A DNA stretch of 64,000 bases from a bacterium. GTDB taxonomy: Bacteria; Bacteroidota; Ignavibacteria; Ignavibacteriales; Ignavibacteriaceae. Each line of letters begins with the position of its first letter. Position 1 is the stretch's first letter. Shown here one piece after another: positions 1 through 7,365 of the stretch. A program made the position numbers and the translations under genes. The notes beneath the pieces were generated by a model that was not told the DNA's origin, searched no databases, and was given only the letters and a program-made list of their open reading frames with translations. The stretch lies in the NCBI GenBank assembly GCA_016716565.1, contig JADJWC010000002.1, forward strand, positions 868,001 through 932,000, in the 5' to 3' direction.

Positions 1-1273
1 TAACTATTGCTTCTGAAACTGCTTCTTCATCAAGTTTGATAATAGGGATTGATTCATCTTTAATAATATTAAATGTAAATCCTTTCTGCTCCAGATGGAA
101 TTTGTACGAGCGGTAAACATTTTCTGCTACATCGTTTAAATAGCTGTCCACAAAATTGAATTGTCTCTTTCCGGCTTCCATTTTTGAAAAGTTAAGAATT
201 GAATTAACTATCTTTCCAAGCCTGTTCGCTTCCTGGCTGATGATTGAATAGTACTCTTTCTTCTTCTCTTCTGTTTTTATCCTGTCCATTTCAAGAGTTT
301 CTGAAAACATACTTATCAGCGAAAGAGGTGTTCTGAGTTCGTGAGAGACATTCGAGACAAAATCTTCCTTTATTTGCGCCAGCTCAACTTCTTTCTTAAT
401 ATTCCTGTAAACGATCCAAACGCCAAAAATTAGCACGACCGTAAGTAAACCAACAAGCAAAATGTTTGTGAGTGCCCTCTGCTGAACAAGATCTTCAATC
501 GTTTGTCCAACTAGTGAAATTCCTATCTGATAGTCAGGAAATATCCAAAGTGATTTAGATTGCTGTACTTCACCAATCTTAAAATCTTTCGATGAGTTGA
601 ATTGATAATTTTCTTCACGATTAAAAACTGAAATTAAAAATTCCTGTTGGGCAACTTCCTGTAATTTGGGTGAAAGTATGCGATATGTAAACTCCTTTGG
701 ATCAATCACCATCCCGGTTATCCTTTTTAACCCTTCCGGAGTTTCTTCTATAAATAACAGAATCGAACCATCAATAGTTGTATCAGATTTGATAGGCTCA
801 AGTTTTCTGTATCCCGCTTCTTTATAAGTTAAAAGTCTGTTTACAACTGGTTGATTTTCAGATATATTTTTTTTAATTGATTTTTTAAACTCACCAAGTT
901 TATTCAAGAACTCACTGTCATTATTTTGTCTAACGATCAGCTTTATTTCACTATCCACACTATCAGCCACAAAGATTAGATTTAAGGATGGAAACTGGCT
1001 GTAAAAACTGTCAATGGTTGAAGAAATTTTCACATCATCTAAATTATTAAGCTTATCATGAAATTCATCAATCTTACTAGCCCAGTCGCTCACAACATCT
1101 TCAGAATATTGGTTAACTGAATATAAAATTGCATCAAGCTGGTTGGAGTAAATTTTTGAGATTACTTCTTCGTTTTGCTTTAATGATAGAAATTCGTTAA
1201 CCGTAAGAAAGACTGCAGGAAGTAGTATTAGAATAATGAGTATGATAACTATTCTTTTTACGGTCTTGTTCAT
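1..1273 (-). CDS. Sensor histidine kinase, C-terminus cut by window edge
   Basis: Membrane sensor kinase running off the left edge of the window, so the ATPase domain is missing. I start it at the ATG whose complement is at 1271-1273, giving MNKTVKRIVII and a first membrane segment at about residues 5-25. A periplasmic region of about 240 residues follows, then a second membrane segment at about 271-288 and a HisKA domain with the H-box SHELRTPLSLI; the phospho-acceptor is H311. Its signal is unknown and the large sensor region matches nothing I recognise. No response regulator is visible beside it, though one could lie beyond the edge. It is divergent from the DUF2905 gene, with about 100 bp between. 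The family call is firm; the specific role is unknown. Confidence 0.9.
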   Translation of the reverse strand, partial: MNKTVKRIVIILIILILLPAVFLTVNEFLSLKQNEEVISKIYSNQLDAILYSVNQYSEDVVSDWASKIDEFHDKLNNLDDVKISSTIDSFYSQFPSLNLIFVADSVDSEIKLIVRQNNDSEFLNKLGEFKKSIKKNISENQPVVNRLLTYKEAGYRKLEPIKSDTTIDGSILLFIEETPEGLKRITGMVIDPKEFTYRILSPKLQEVAQQEFLISVFNREENYQFNSSKDFKIGEVQQSKSLWIFPDYQIGISLVGQTIEDLVQQRALTNILLVGLLTVVLIFGVWIVYRNIKKEVELAQIKEDFVSNVSHELRTPLSLISMFSETLEMDRIKTEEKKKEYYSIISQEANRLGKIVNSILNFSKMEAGKRQFNFVDSYLNDVAENVYRSYKFHLEQKGFTFNIIKDESIPIIKLDEEAVSEAIV

Positions 1274-1375
1274 CAGGTTAACAAATTGTCGTGGATTACT
1301 TTATACATTACAAAACTTTATTTTCATTTCTAAAATAATGAAATATATTTTTGAAGAAGATATTGAGAAAAATAT

Positions 1376-1576
1376 ATGCAGAGAACTTTAATAATAATCG
1401 GAATTGTGATTTTGCTGGCAGGATTGCTCTGGCCCTGGCTGATAAAGTTGCCTATTGGTAAACTTCCGGGAGATATAATAATAGATAAACCGAATTTTAA
1501 GATCTACATTCCTATTACTACGATGATCATTTTCAGCTTGCTGCTGACATTGATATTCTGGTTATTCAGGAAATGA
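1376..1576 (+). CDS. DUF2905 small membrane protein
   Basis: A 66-residue protein with two hydrophobic segments (about 3-25 and 46-63) separated by a short polar loop containing the pattern LPIGKLPGDI followed by a basic/aromatic stretch. This layout and the LPxGxLPGDI motif match the DUF2905 family of small bacterial membrane proteins, whose function is not established. The length is normal for the family. The start is the ATG at 1376, preceded by a purine-rich stretch. It stands alone between the divergent histidine kinase and a palindromic repeat. Confidence 0.85.
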   Translation: MQRTLIIIGIVILLAGLLWPWLIKLPIGKLPGDIIIDKPNFKIYIPITTMIIFSLLLTLIFWLFRK

Positions 1577-1587
1577 GGTTTCCGAAT

Positions 1588-1666
1588 GTCATTCCTGCGA
1601 AAGCAGGAATCTACTCACCGAGAACTGAAATAGATCGAAATGGATTCCCACTTTCGTGGGAATGAC
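1588..1666. repeat. REP-like palindromic repeat pair
   Basis: Two inverted copies of a roughly 24-base unit. The left arm begins GTCATTCCTGCGAAAGC and the right arm ends CTTTCGTGGGAATGAC. Each arm folds by itself (CCTGC-GAAA-GCAGG on the left, CCCAC-TTTC-GTGGG on the right) and the arms can also pair with each other. The unit resembles the dispersed GTCATTCC repeats seen in many bacteria. It lies between the ends of two convergent genes (1376-1576 and 1679-2887) and could act as a bidirectional transcription end. Confidence 0.75.
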
Positions 1667-1678
1667 CATACTAACATC

Positions 1679-2887
1679 CTACGTCTTCAACAATCCAACA
1701 TCCACCATACATTTTTTAATCCGTTCAAAAGTTTTGTGAATATTATTATCCAGTCCAATTGAAATTCTGACAAGTCCTTCACTCAATCCCATTTTCTCCT
1801 GCTCTTCTTTCGGAATCTCAGATGACGTGCTGTGTCCGGGCGAACTAAATAAAGTCTTGAAGTAACCAAGACTCACTGCAAGGTAACCGACTTTTTCATC
1901 CTGCATTTTTTTCATAAATGCATCGGCAGTTTTTTCATCACGCGCATCAAGTGCGAGCATACCACCAAATCCGAATCCTTCGTTCATCAGTTTTCTTAAT
2001 AGTTTATGTCCGTTGTGCGAAGGAAGGCCCGGATAGTAAACTTTCAATCCAAGCTTCTCAAAATTTTCAGCAAGATAAATTGCATTCTTACTGTGCTTCT
2101 CTATCCTGATGTGAAGCGAATGTAAATTTTTCAGGATGCTTGCAGCTCTGTGACTATCCAGTACAGGACCGAGTAACATTGCCGTGCCCGAATTAATATC
2201 CATCATCTGATTGATGAATTCTCTGCTGCTACAAACACATCCGGCAACGCAATCGCTCGTACCATTTATAAATTTTGTGAGGCTGTGTATAACTATGTGT
2301 GCACCAAGATGTATCGGGCTTATAAATACTGGGCTGAATGTGTTATCGACCATCAATTTAATATTGTGAAGATTTGCAATTTCGCTAAGCTTTGGAATGT
2401 CCGCAATCTCAAGCAGAGGATTGCTAACTGATTCGCAGTAAATGATTTTTGTTTTGGTAGTAATAGTTTTTTTTACTGCTTCAAGATCAGTAGTGTTCAC
2501 AAACTTAACATTTATACCAAATCTTGGTAAAAGATTCTTCAGAAAGGCATAAGTCCCGCCGTAAATCGTCCTGCTCGATATAATTTCATCGCCAGTGCTG
2601 CAAACCTGTAACATTGAACAAACTATAGCCGCCATTCCTGAGCCGGTTACAAGTGCTGCTTCACTGTCTTCAAGCCGGGCGAGCGCATCTGCCAGATATT
2701 TATTTGTTGGATTCCAGTGACGTGAATAAAGAAAACAACCTTCAACTTCGTGATCGAAAAGTTCTTTCATTCTCTCGGGACTTAAAAAAGTATAAGTTGA
2801 TGAATCAGTTATTGAAGGATTTACATCTCCGTATTCGCCAAATACAAGATAATCCTGAATTTCGGTGGAAGGATCGAAGTGGTGCAT
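1679..2887 (-). CDS. Cys/Met metabolism PLP-dependent enzyme (gamma-lyase/gamma-synthase family)
   Basis: Fold-type I PLP enzyme of the cystathionine gamma-synthase / methionine gamma-lyase family, which performs gamma-elimination or replacement on sulfur amino acids in the cytoplasm. Visible family marks are YSRHWNPT at about residues 54-61 (Tyr and Arg that contact PLP phosphate), TGSGMAAI at about 81-88, VDNTFSP at about 180-186 and the PLP-lysine motif HSLTKFINGTSD with K205. An open frame continues upstream to 3004, but I choose the ATG at 2887 because AGGAG lies just before it and the longer frame would run into rpiA. This gives 402 residues, normal for the family. Substrate (methionine, cystathionine or O-acyl-homoserine) cannot be decided from sequence. 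Divergent from rpiA. Confidence 0.88.
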   Translation of the reverse strand: MHHFDPSTEIQDYLVFGEYGDVNPSITDSSTYTFLSPERMKELFDHEVEGCFLYSRHWNPTNKYLADALARLEDSEAALVTGSGMAAIVCSMLQVCSTGDEIISSRTIYGGTYAFLKNLLPRFGINVKFVNTTDLEAVKKTITTKTKIIYCESVSNPLLEIADIPKLSEIANLHNIKLMVDNTFSPVFISPIHLGAHIVIHSLTKFINGTSDCVAGCVCSSREFINQMMDINSGTAMLLGPVLDSHRAASILKNLHSLHIRIEKHSKNAIYLAENFEKLGLKVYYPGLPSHNGHKLLRKLMNEGFGFGGMLALDARDEKTADAFMKKMQDEKVGYLAVSLGYFKTLFSSPGHSTSSEIPKEEQEKMGLSEGLVRISIGLDNNIHKTFERIKKCMVDVGLLKT

Positions 2888-2966
2888 TTTATTTCTCCTA
2901 AAAATTTGCTTTGTAAAAATAAATAAATGATTTTTCATTTGAACGTTTAATATTTTCGGGATAAAA

Positions 2967-3660
2967 ATGGACGAAAAGAAAATAGCGGCTGAATACTCGG
3001 TCAACTATATTGAAGACGGAATGATTGTCGGTTTGGGGTACCGGTTCAACTGTTTCGCTGATGCTGAATAAGCTATCTGAAAGAATAAAATCCGGGCTGA
3101 ATATAACTGCAGTATCCTCTTCACAAGCTACCACAAAACTTGCCACTTCACTTGGAATCAAACTAATACCTCTGAGTGAAGTTGAGGAAATTGATGTAAC
3201 TATTGACGGCGCTGATGAAGTTGATGAAAAATTAAATGGTATAAAAGGCGGTGGAGGTGCACTGCTTTATGAAAAAATTATCGCCTCCAATTCAAAGAAA
3301 AATATCTGGATAGTTGATTCCTCGAAGCTCGTAAAAACCCTTGGAAAATTCCCTCTACCGGTTGAGATAATTCAATTTGGGCATACACAGTTGTGTGCTA
3401 AATTAGAAGAAAACGGATTTAATCCAACACTCCGAGTGAAAGGTCCATTAAAATATATTACTGATAATAACAATTACATTGTAGATTTGAAGATGGATAG
3501 AATTCAGGATCCGGTTTCCCTCGATATTAAATTAAAAAGTTTTCCAGGAGTTGTTGAGACCGGGTTATTTTGTAATACAGCAGATGAAGTAATTGTGGGA
3601 ACTGGCAGAGAAATTAAAATATTTTCAAAAAAAAGAGAGCTTAAATCTCTGAGGTTTTAA
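2967..3660 (+). CDS. rpiA: Ribose-5-phosphate isomerase A, interrupted by a +1 frameshift
   Basis: RpiA interconverts ribose-5-phosphate and ribulose-5-phosphate in the pentose phosphate pathway. From the ATG at 2967 the frame reads MDEKKIAAEYSVNYIEDGMIVGLG and then goes wrong; dropping one G from the G4 run at 3035-3038 joins it to the downstream frame as GLGTGSTVSLML, the conserved substrate-binding loop. The downstream part carries DGADEVDE and KGGGGALLYEKI, the acidic catalytic motif and the catalytic-lysine loop. The repaired protein is about 231 residues, the family norm. The 211-residue downstream frame could only begin at a TTG and would lose the N-terminal strand. A sequencing error or a recent mutation are both possible. 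Confidence 0.9.
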
Positions 3661-3686
3661 ACTCTCTTATCCCCGTTTTCTTGTTT

Positions 3687-3803
3687 TTAGTATTTATCCG
3701 CGCCCATTCTTCTTAATTCTCTTGCTACCTTTCTTGAATTATTATAAGCTAAAAATCCAAGTACTGCCAGGAAAGCGATAACGATTAATTCAGTAATTCC
3801 CAT
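3687..3803 (-). CDS. 38-residue single-pass membrane peptide, TatA-like N-terminus
   Basis: Short frame MGITELIVIAFLAVLGFLAY followed by a basic amphipathic tail (NNSRKVARELRR...). It is preceded at good spacing by GGAGAAAT on the coding strand, which supports translation. One hydrophobic helix covers about residues 5-20. The opening GITELIVIA, a glycine hinge and a basic amphipathic helix recall the N-terminus of TatA-type translocase subunits, but the usual FG-x-LP hinge is absent and the peptide is much shorter than TatA, so the likeness may be coincidental. It lies between the end of rpiA and the tRNA locus. Function unknown. Confidence 0.55.
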   Translation of the reverse strand: MGITELIVIAFLAVLGFLAYNNSRKVARELRRMGADKY

Positions 3804-4043
3804 TTTATTATTTCTCCAATTGATTTTCTGTTTTGATTAAAAAATCAAGTATAATGCCATTTGAGTATTTCAAAATGAAACTTTCTTTAGTTCATTTGAT
3901 TGATAAAAGTTTTTTTATCGATTTTAGAATTGTAATTATTACAGAATGCGACAGAACTGGCAGTAACAATTTACAATAACCGAGAACTTCATTAAGAATA
4001 CAAAGTGAGCTGAATAGTAGTAAATATTTTTTCCTGGAAGAAA

Positions 4044-4116
4044 TGCCCCCGAGAGGAGTCGAACCTCCGGCCAAAAGTTTAGGAAACTTCTGCTCTATCC
4101 ACTGAGCTACGGGGGT
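4044..4116 (-). tRNA. tRNA-Arg (anticodon CCT)
   Basis: A complete 73-base cloverleaf on the minus strand: acceptor ACCCCCG/CGGGGGC, D arm GCTC-AGTGGATA-GAGC, anticodon arm GAAGT-TTCCTAA-ACTTT with anticodon CCT, variable loop TGGCC, T arm GGAGG-TTCGACT-CCTCT, discriminator A. CCA is not encoded. The first acceptor pair is A1 opposite C72, a mismatch; the upstream relic copy (4366-4437) has G at this position, which would pair. The GIY-YIG gene stops at 4118, one base before the mature 5' end, so the tRNA is probably transcribed together with that gene and cut out by RNase P. Confidence 0.93.
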
Positions 4117-4117
4117 G

Positions 4118-4363
4118 TTAATTATTCAATAATATTTTTAATTTTCTTCTACCAGCTGCTGACTTAAAGTATTTTTCCCTTTTTCGTGCACTAGCCCTAT
4201 CAGCAACTACCTCTTTATAAATTACTTCCCAAGGTGTATATTTTTTCGTATAAATATTTTTACCCGAGTTATGTTCCTTTAATCTTCGTTCAATATCATT
4301 CGTCATTCCTATATAGGTTTTTTCATCATTCATACTTTTCAATATGTAAACAAAATATTTCAA
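4118..4363 (-). CDS. GIY-YIG family endonuclease-like protein
   Basis: Small GIY-YIG domain protein of 81 residues. Visible motif pieces are YFVYILKS (residues 3-10), TYIGMTNDIERRLKEHNSG with the YIG core, R27, H31 and N32, and a KREKYFK segment with E64 as the likely metal ligand. This is the length of stand-alone YhbQ/UPF0213-type members. An open frame extends to 4444, but its extra N-terminus is only a translation of tRNA-like sequence. I start at TTG 4363, two bases after the tRNA relic, where the conserved domain begins. The gene is bracketed by the tRNA-Arg relic upstream and the intact tRNA-Arg downstream, suggesting a homing or tRNA-targeted mobile gene (inference). Confidence 0.85.
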   Translation of the reverse strand: MKYFVYILKSMNDEKTYIGMTNDIERRLKEHNSGKNIYTKKYTPWEVIYKEVVADRASARKREKYFKSAAGRRKLKILLNN

Positions 4364-4365
4364 AT

Positions 4366-4437
4366 AAAGTTTAGGAAACTTCTGCTCCCCGCCTTGACCG
4401 ACGCAAGTCGGGCAGGTATCCACTGAGCTACGGGGGC
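4366..4437 (-). pseudogene. Relic of the 5' half of tRNA-Arg(CCU)
   Basis: On the minus strand this matches tRNA positions 1-43 of the intact tRNA-Arg at 4044-4116: GCCCCCG acceptor strand, D-arm, and the whole anticodon arm with TTCCTAA loop. It stops exactly at the 3' edge of the anticodon stem. The D-loop is split by a 29-base hairpin insertion (4388-4416). The variable loop, T arm and 3' acceptor strand are missing, so it cannot make a tRNA. It still has G at position 1, which would pair with C72, so it probably carries the original 5' end of the locus. Confidence 0.88.
4388..4416. repeat. 29-base hairpin element inserted in the tRNA relic
   Basis: Insertion relative to the intact tRNA copy, between GGATA and GAGCAG of the D arm. 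On the minus strand it begins CCTGCCCGACTTGCG and ends CAAGGCGGG. The ends pair (CCTGCC with GGCGGG, one G-T) around an inner CGAC-TTGC-GTCG stem. It looks like a small non-coding palindromic repeat of the REP/MITE kind. The boundaries are defined by comparison with the intact tRNA. Confidence 0.75.
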
Positions 4438-4526
4438 GTTTCAATTAAAAATGAAAAATTAACAATTAAAAATTTTTCTTTACAAAGGTAAGAAAGTTTG
4501 GAATTTTATTAAACGGAATTGATAAG

Positions 4527-7181
4527 TTAGAAATTCAACCAATAGGTTACTTTTATCATAAAAATATTATCCGGTTCAGCTTGCACCATTTTAGTCATCG
4601 ATTCTTCAAATTGAAAATCTCCAATTTCTTCAGCTTCCGATCTTGTTTGAGTCCAGACAAAATAGATTGCACTTCCCGGTAAGTACTCCCAACGCAAAAC
4701 AGCATTCCCTCTTAATGATTTTACATTGAAATCAGGATTATCAATTTCTATTGGCTGAGCAGGTCCCTCACCATCAGGATCAGCGATGTTTGTTTCTGGA
4801 TCGAATGTAGAACCTTCTTCACCATATGTTAGAAACTCATATGTCCCCGGTGCTTTAAGTTCTTTAAATTTCGTGTACTCACCGGCTGAAATTAATGGCT
4901 GAACATAAAGCTGCAGACTTAAATTCGGAGTAAACGTCCAGTTTAACCTGATGCTTGATGATAGCGTCTTCTGATCAAGTTCAGCAAACACGTACCTGTT
5001 TCCGTATGTGTTTGTTGCGGTTTGATCCGTGTATGTATCAACATACTGTGCATATGAAAATTCTTTTGCAAACTGAGGACTTAGTACGAAAGAAATATTT
5101 GGTAGTAATCTGAGTTCGAGACTTGCACCGGTAAACCAATCGTAAGAAGGACCTGACTCACTTGTTCCTCCACCAACACCAATCACCCAATCTTTCCGGC
5201 TGTCTGATGAAAAATTTAATGAAAGCTGATATCCTGCAGGATTTAAAGTTAACGGTCCGCCTCGTGTTCGGTTATTATTAAAACTCTCAGCATACAATCC
5301 AACATTCCAGTTTGCAGAGTAGTAATTTGGGAATTGAATCGATCCAAAGTGAAAAAATCCTTCCCAGGTTTTATTTCCTCCAAAATCATAGTTTTGAAAT
5401 AACGCACCGCCAAGTTCAAGATATCTGAAAAAATCATTTGGGTCACTCCAGTAATATCCGGCACCGGCATGCCAATTAATTATATCTGCACGATAAAGAA
5501 AACCCACATCATTTACATCAAATGAAGGTGTAATAAAACCAAAAGCTGTATTAACGAAAAAATTTCCTTTCTGCTTATTGAGATAAATTCTTCCTGCATA
5601 TCCTGTAAGAGAAGTTGCAAGGCTATCTACATTTACATGATCAGCATCAGGTCTTTGAAAATAATGTCTTGAACTATTTTGCAGGTCAATCATACGCTGT
5701 TCATTTCCACCAACGTAACTAGCTCCAGTCCAACCTGCTATTACCCATGTTTTTGATTCATCGAGGAAAGTCCATCCATCAATACCAAAAGTTAATGCAC
5801 TTTTGCTAATCTCATCACGTAGTCTTTGATCTTTAAAATCTCTGACGGCAACTGTAGAAATAAATCCAAGACCTTGCTGCCCATCACTGAATTCATTTTG
5901 TGCTCTGAAAATTCCATAATATGCAAGAGGTTCAACTTCAGTTTCGGACTGAACTCCATTACTCGAAATTTTTGCATACTCTCTTTGGGTTATATTCTGG
6001 ATAGTACCAACATTCCAGCTATCACCAAGTTTTCCTGTGAGCTTTCCGGCTGCGAGTATATGAGTTCCAGTAGGATAATCGGAATAATCAATATCATCGG
6101 GTAAACTTCCCTGCGGTTGTCTACCAATTCTTCTACTGTAGAAAAAATCAGCACCACCCCAGTTAAAACCCCAGTAGTTTCCTGCACCACCATAACCAAA
6201 ATTAAAAATACTGGAGCCCTCTATAAAGAATGGTCTCTTCTCTTCAAAAAATGTTTCAACATCGCTAAGATTTATTACGGCTGGATCAATTTCCACTTGT
6301 CCAAAATCCGGATTGATGGTTGCATTCAGATTAAGATTTGAGCCAACTCCCATTTTCAAGTCAGCGCCCGCACCTGGAACATAGCTTTTTCCGTTATGAA
6401 AAGGATCACCATCTTCATACTGAATGTATTCAGCTCGAGTTGTTATGTATGGTAATACTTCTATCTTTCCGCTGCCGGAAATATTTTCAAATCCTGTGAG
6501 ACTGGCAAAGTGAGAAACGAATCCGCTTTCATGCTTAGGAATAAATACCATAAATGATTCCTCATTCTTGCGGGCAATAACCCTTTTAAAATTTACTCCC
6601 CATACCATGCTGTCAGATTGATTAAATCTCATTTGAGAAAAAGGAATTTTCATCTCTGCTGTCCAGCCATCTTTGTTTCTTTGAACTTTCCCTTCCCATA
6701 CACCATCCCAGGAATCATCGCTCCAGCTATCATTATAAAGCACACCATCACGTTGAGTGCCTGCTGCGTTCAAACCAAAAAAATAACCACTGCGTTTATC
6801 ATGATAAGGATCAAGACCTAATGCAATATGATCGGAATCAATCCATTCATCCCTTCTTGTCAATCTCGCCATTATTAAATCGGGATGCGAATCAAACATA
6901 AATGCACCCAGATACAAATATTTTTCATCATAAGCTATTTTGATAATCGTCTTTTCACTAGCTGGTTCACCCTCATTTGGATCTACCTGATAAAAATTTT
7001 CAAAGGTATTACCGTTATGCCAGACAGGTTCATCCAAAATACCATCTACTTCAACAGGCGAATTGAGCTTTTCAGCGATCAGAATAACATCGTTATTTTT
7101 TATTTGCAGTGTATCCCTGGAAGGGAAAATGATTGCTAAAGGGATGAAGAGAAATAATAGAAATAAAATTTTGCTCATCAT
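4527..7181 (-). CDS. DUF5916 outer-membrane protein with CBM9-like domain
   Basis: An 884-residue exported protein. A signal peptide covers about residues 1-20. Residues 35-240 form a CBM9-like beta-sandwich (AEKLNSPVEVDGILDEPVW, YDEKYLYLGAFMFD, FGLNAAGTQRDG, GWTAEMKIPFSQMRF), as found in family 9 carbohydrate-binding modules and in DUF5916 proteins. The rest is rich in alternating aromatic strands and ends in VTYWLNF with a terminal Phe, the mark of an outer-membrane beta-barrel. Proteins of this type are common in Bacteroidota-related genomes; their substrate is unknown. It is a single gene downstream of the DUF4097 operon on the same strand, with a strong hairpin in the gap. No catalytic motif is seen. 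Confidence 0.85.
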   Translation of the reverse strand: MMSKILFLLFLFIPLAIIFPSRDTLQIKNNDVILIAEKLNSPVEVDGILDEPVWHNGNTFENFYQVDPNEGEPASEKTIIKIAYDEKYLYLGAFMFDSHPDLIMARLTRRDEWIDSDHIALGLDPYHDKRSGYFFGLNAAGTQRDGVLYNDSWSDDSWDGVWEGKVQRNKDGWTAEMKIPFSQMRFNQSDSMVWGVNFKRVIARKNEESFMVFIPKHESGFVSHFASLTGFENISGSGKIEVLPYITTRAEYIQYEDGDPFHNGKSYVPGAGADLKMGVGSNLNLNATINPDFGQVEIDPAVINLSDVETFFEEKRPFFIEGSSIFNFGYGGAGNYWGFNWGGADFFYSRRIGRQPQGSLPDDIDYSDYPTGTHILAAGKLTGKLGDSWNVGTIQNITQREYAKISSNGVQSETEVEPLAYYGIFRAQNEFSDGQQGLGFISTVAVRDFKDQRLRDEISKSALTFGIDGWTFLDESKTWVIAGWTGASYVGGNEQRMIDLQNSSRHYFQRPDADHVNVDSLATSLTGYAGRIYLNKQKGNFFVNTAFGFITPSFDVNDVGFLYRADIINWHAGAGYYWSDPNDFFRYLELGGALFQNYDFGGNKTWEGFFHFGSIQFPNYYSANWNVGLYAESFNNNRTRGGPLTLNPAGYQLSLNFSSDSRKDWVIGVGGGTSESGPSYDWFTGASLELRLLPNISFVLSPQFAKEFSYAQYVDTYTDQTATNTYGNRYVFAELDQKTLSSSIRLNWTFTPNLSLQLYVQPLISAGEYTKFKELKAPGTYEFLTYGEEGSTFDPETNIADPDGEGPAQPIEIDNPDFNVKSLRGNAVLRWEYLPGSAIYFVWTQTRSEAEEIGDFQFEESMTKMVQAEPDNIFMIKVTYWLNF

Positions 7182-7250
7182 TGAATTTTATAAATCTGGA
7201 TTTTTTAATACGTCTTTCAGAATAGATAAACATGTTTTTTGAGCTTGCTT

Positions 7251-7280
7251 AAGATGCAGGAATTTTATCGCCTGCATCTT
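7251..7280. repeat. Perfect 10-bp hairpin in intergenic gap
   Basis: AAGATGCAGG and CCTGCATCTT are perfect inverted repeats around a 10-base loop. It lies after the stop of the DUF4097 gene and before the DUF5916 gene, both on the minus strand. Neither strand has a clean T-run directly after the stem, so it is not a textbook intrinsic terminator, but it may still slow or end transcription or protect the 3' end of the upstream mRNA. Confidence 0.6.
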
Positions 7281-7365
7281 ATCTTAATTCTCAATACAAA
7301 ATTGATTATTATTTAATTAATCTGATTCATTATTTAAATGAACGGCTTTTTCTGATGATATATTG

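Noticed and set aside
2888..3004. N-terminal extension of the Cys/Met PLP enzyme to 3004
   Set aside because: It overlaps rpiA, is not family-like, and a good AGGAG-ATG start lies at 2887.
3025..3066. Programmed frameshift or TTG restart for RpiA
   Set aside because: No slippery heptamer or stem is seen; a simple base insertion explains the frame change better.
3892..4074. 60-codon minus-strand ORF running through the tRNA
   Set aside because: Its N-terminus translates tRNA sequence, and no ribosome-binding site or known motif is seen.
4364..4444. Longer GIY-YIG protein starting upstream
   Set aside because: The extra residues come from the tRNA relic and the hairpin insertion; the domain starts at 4363.
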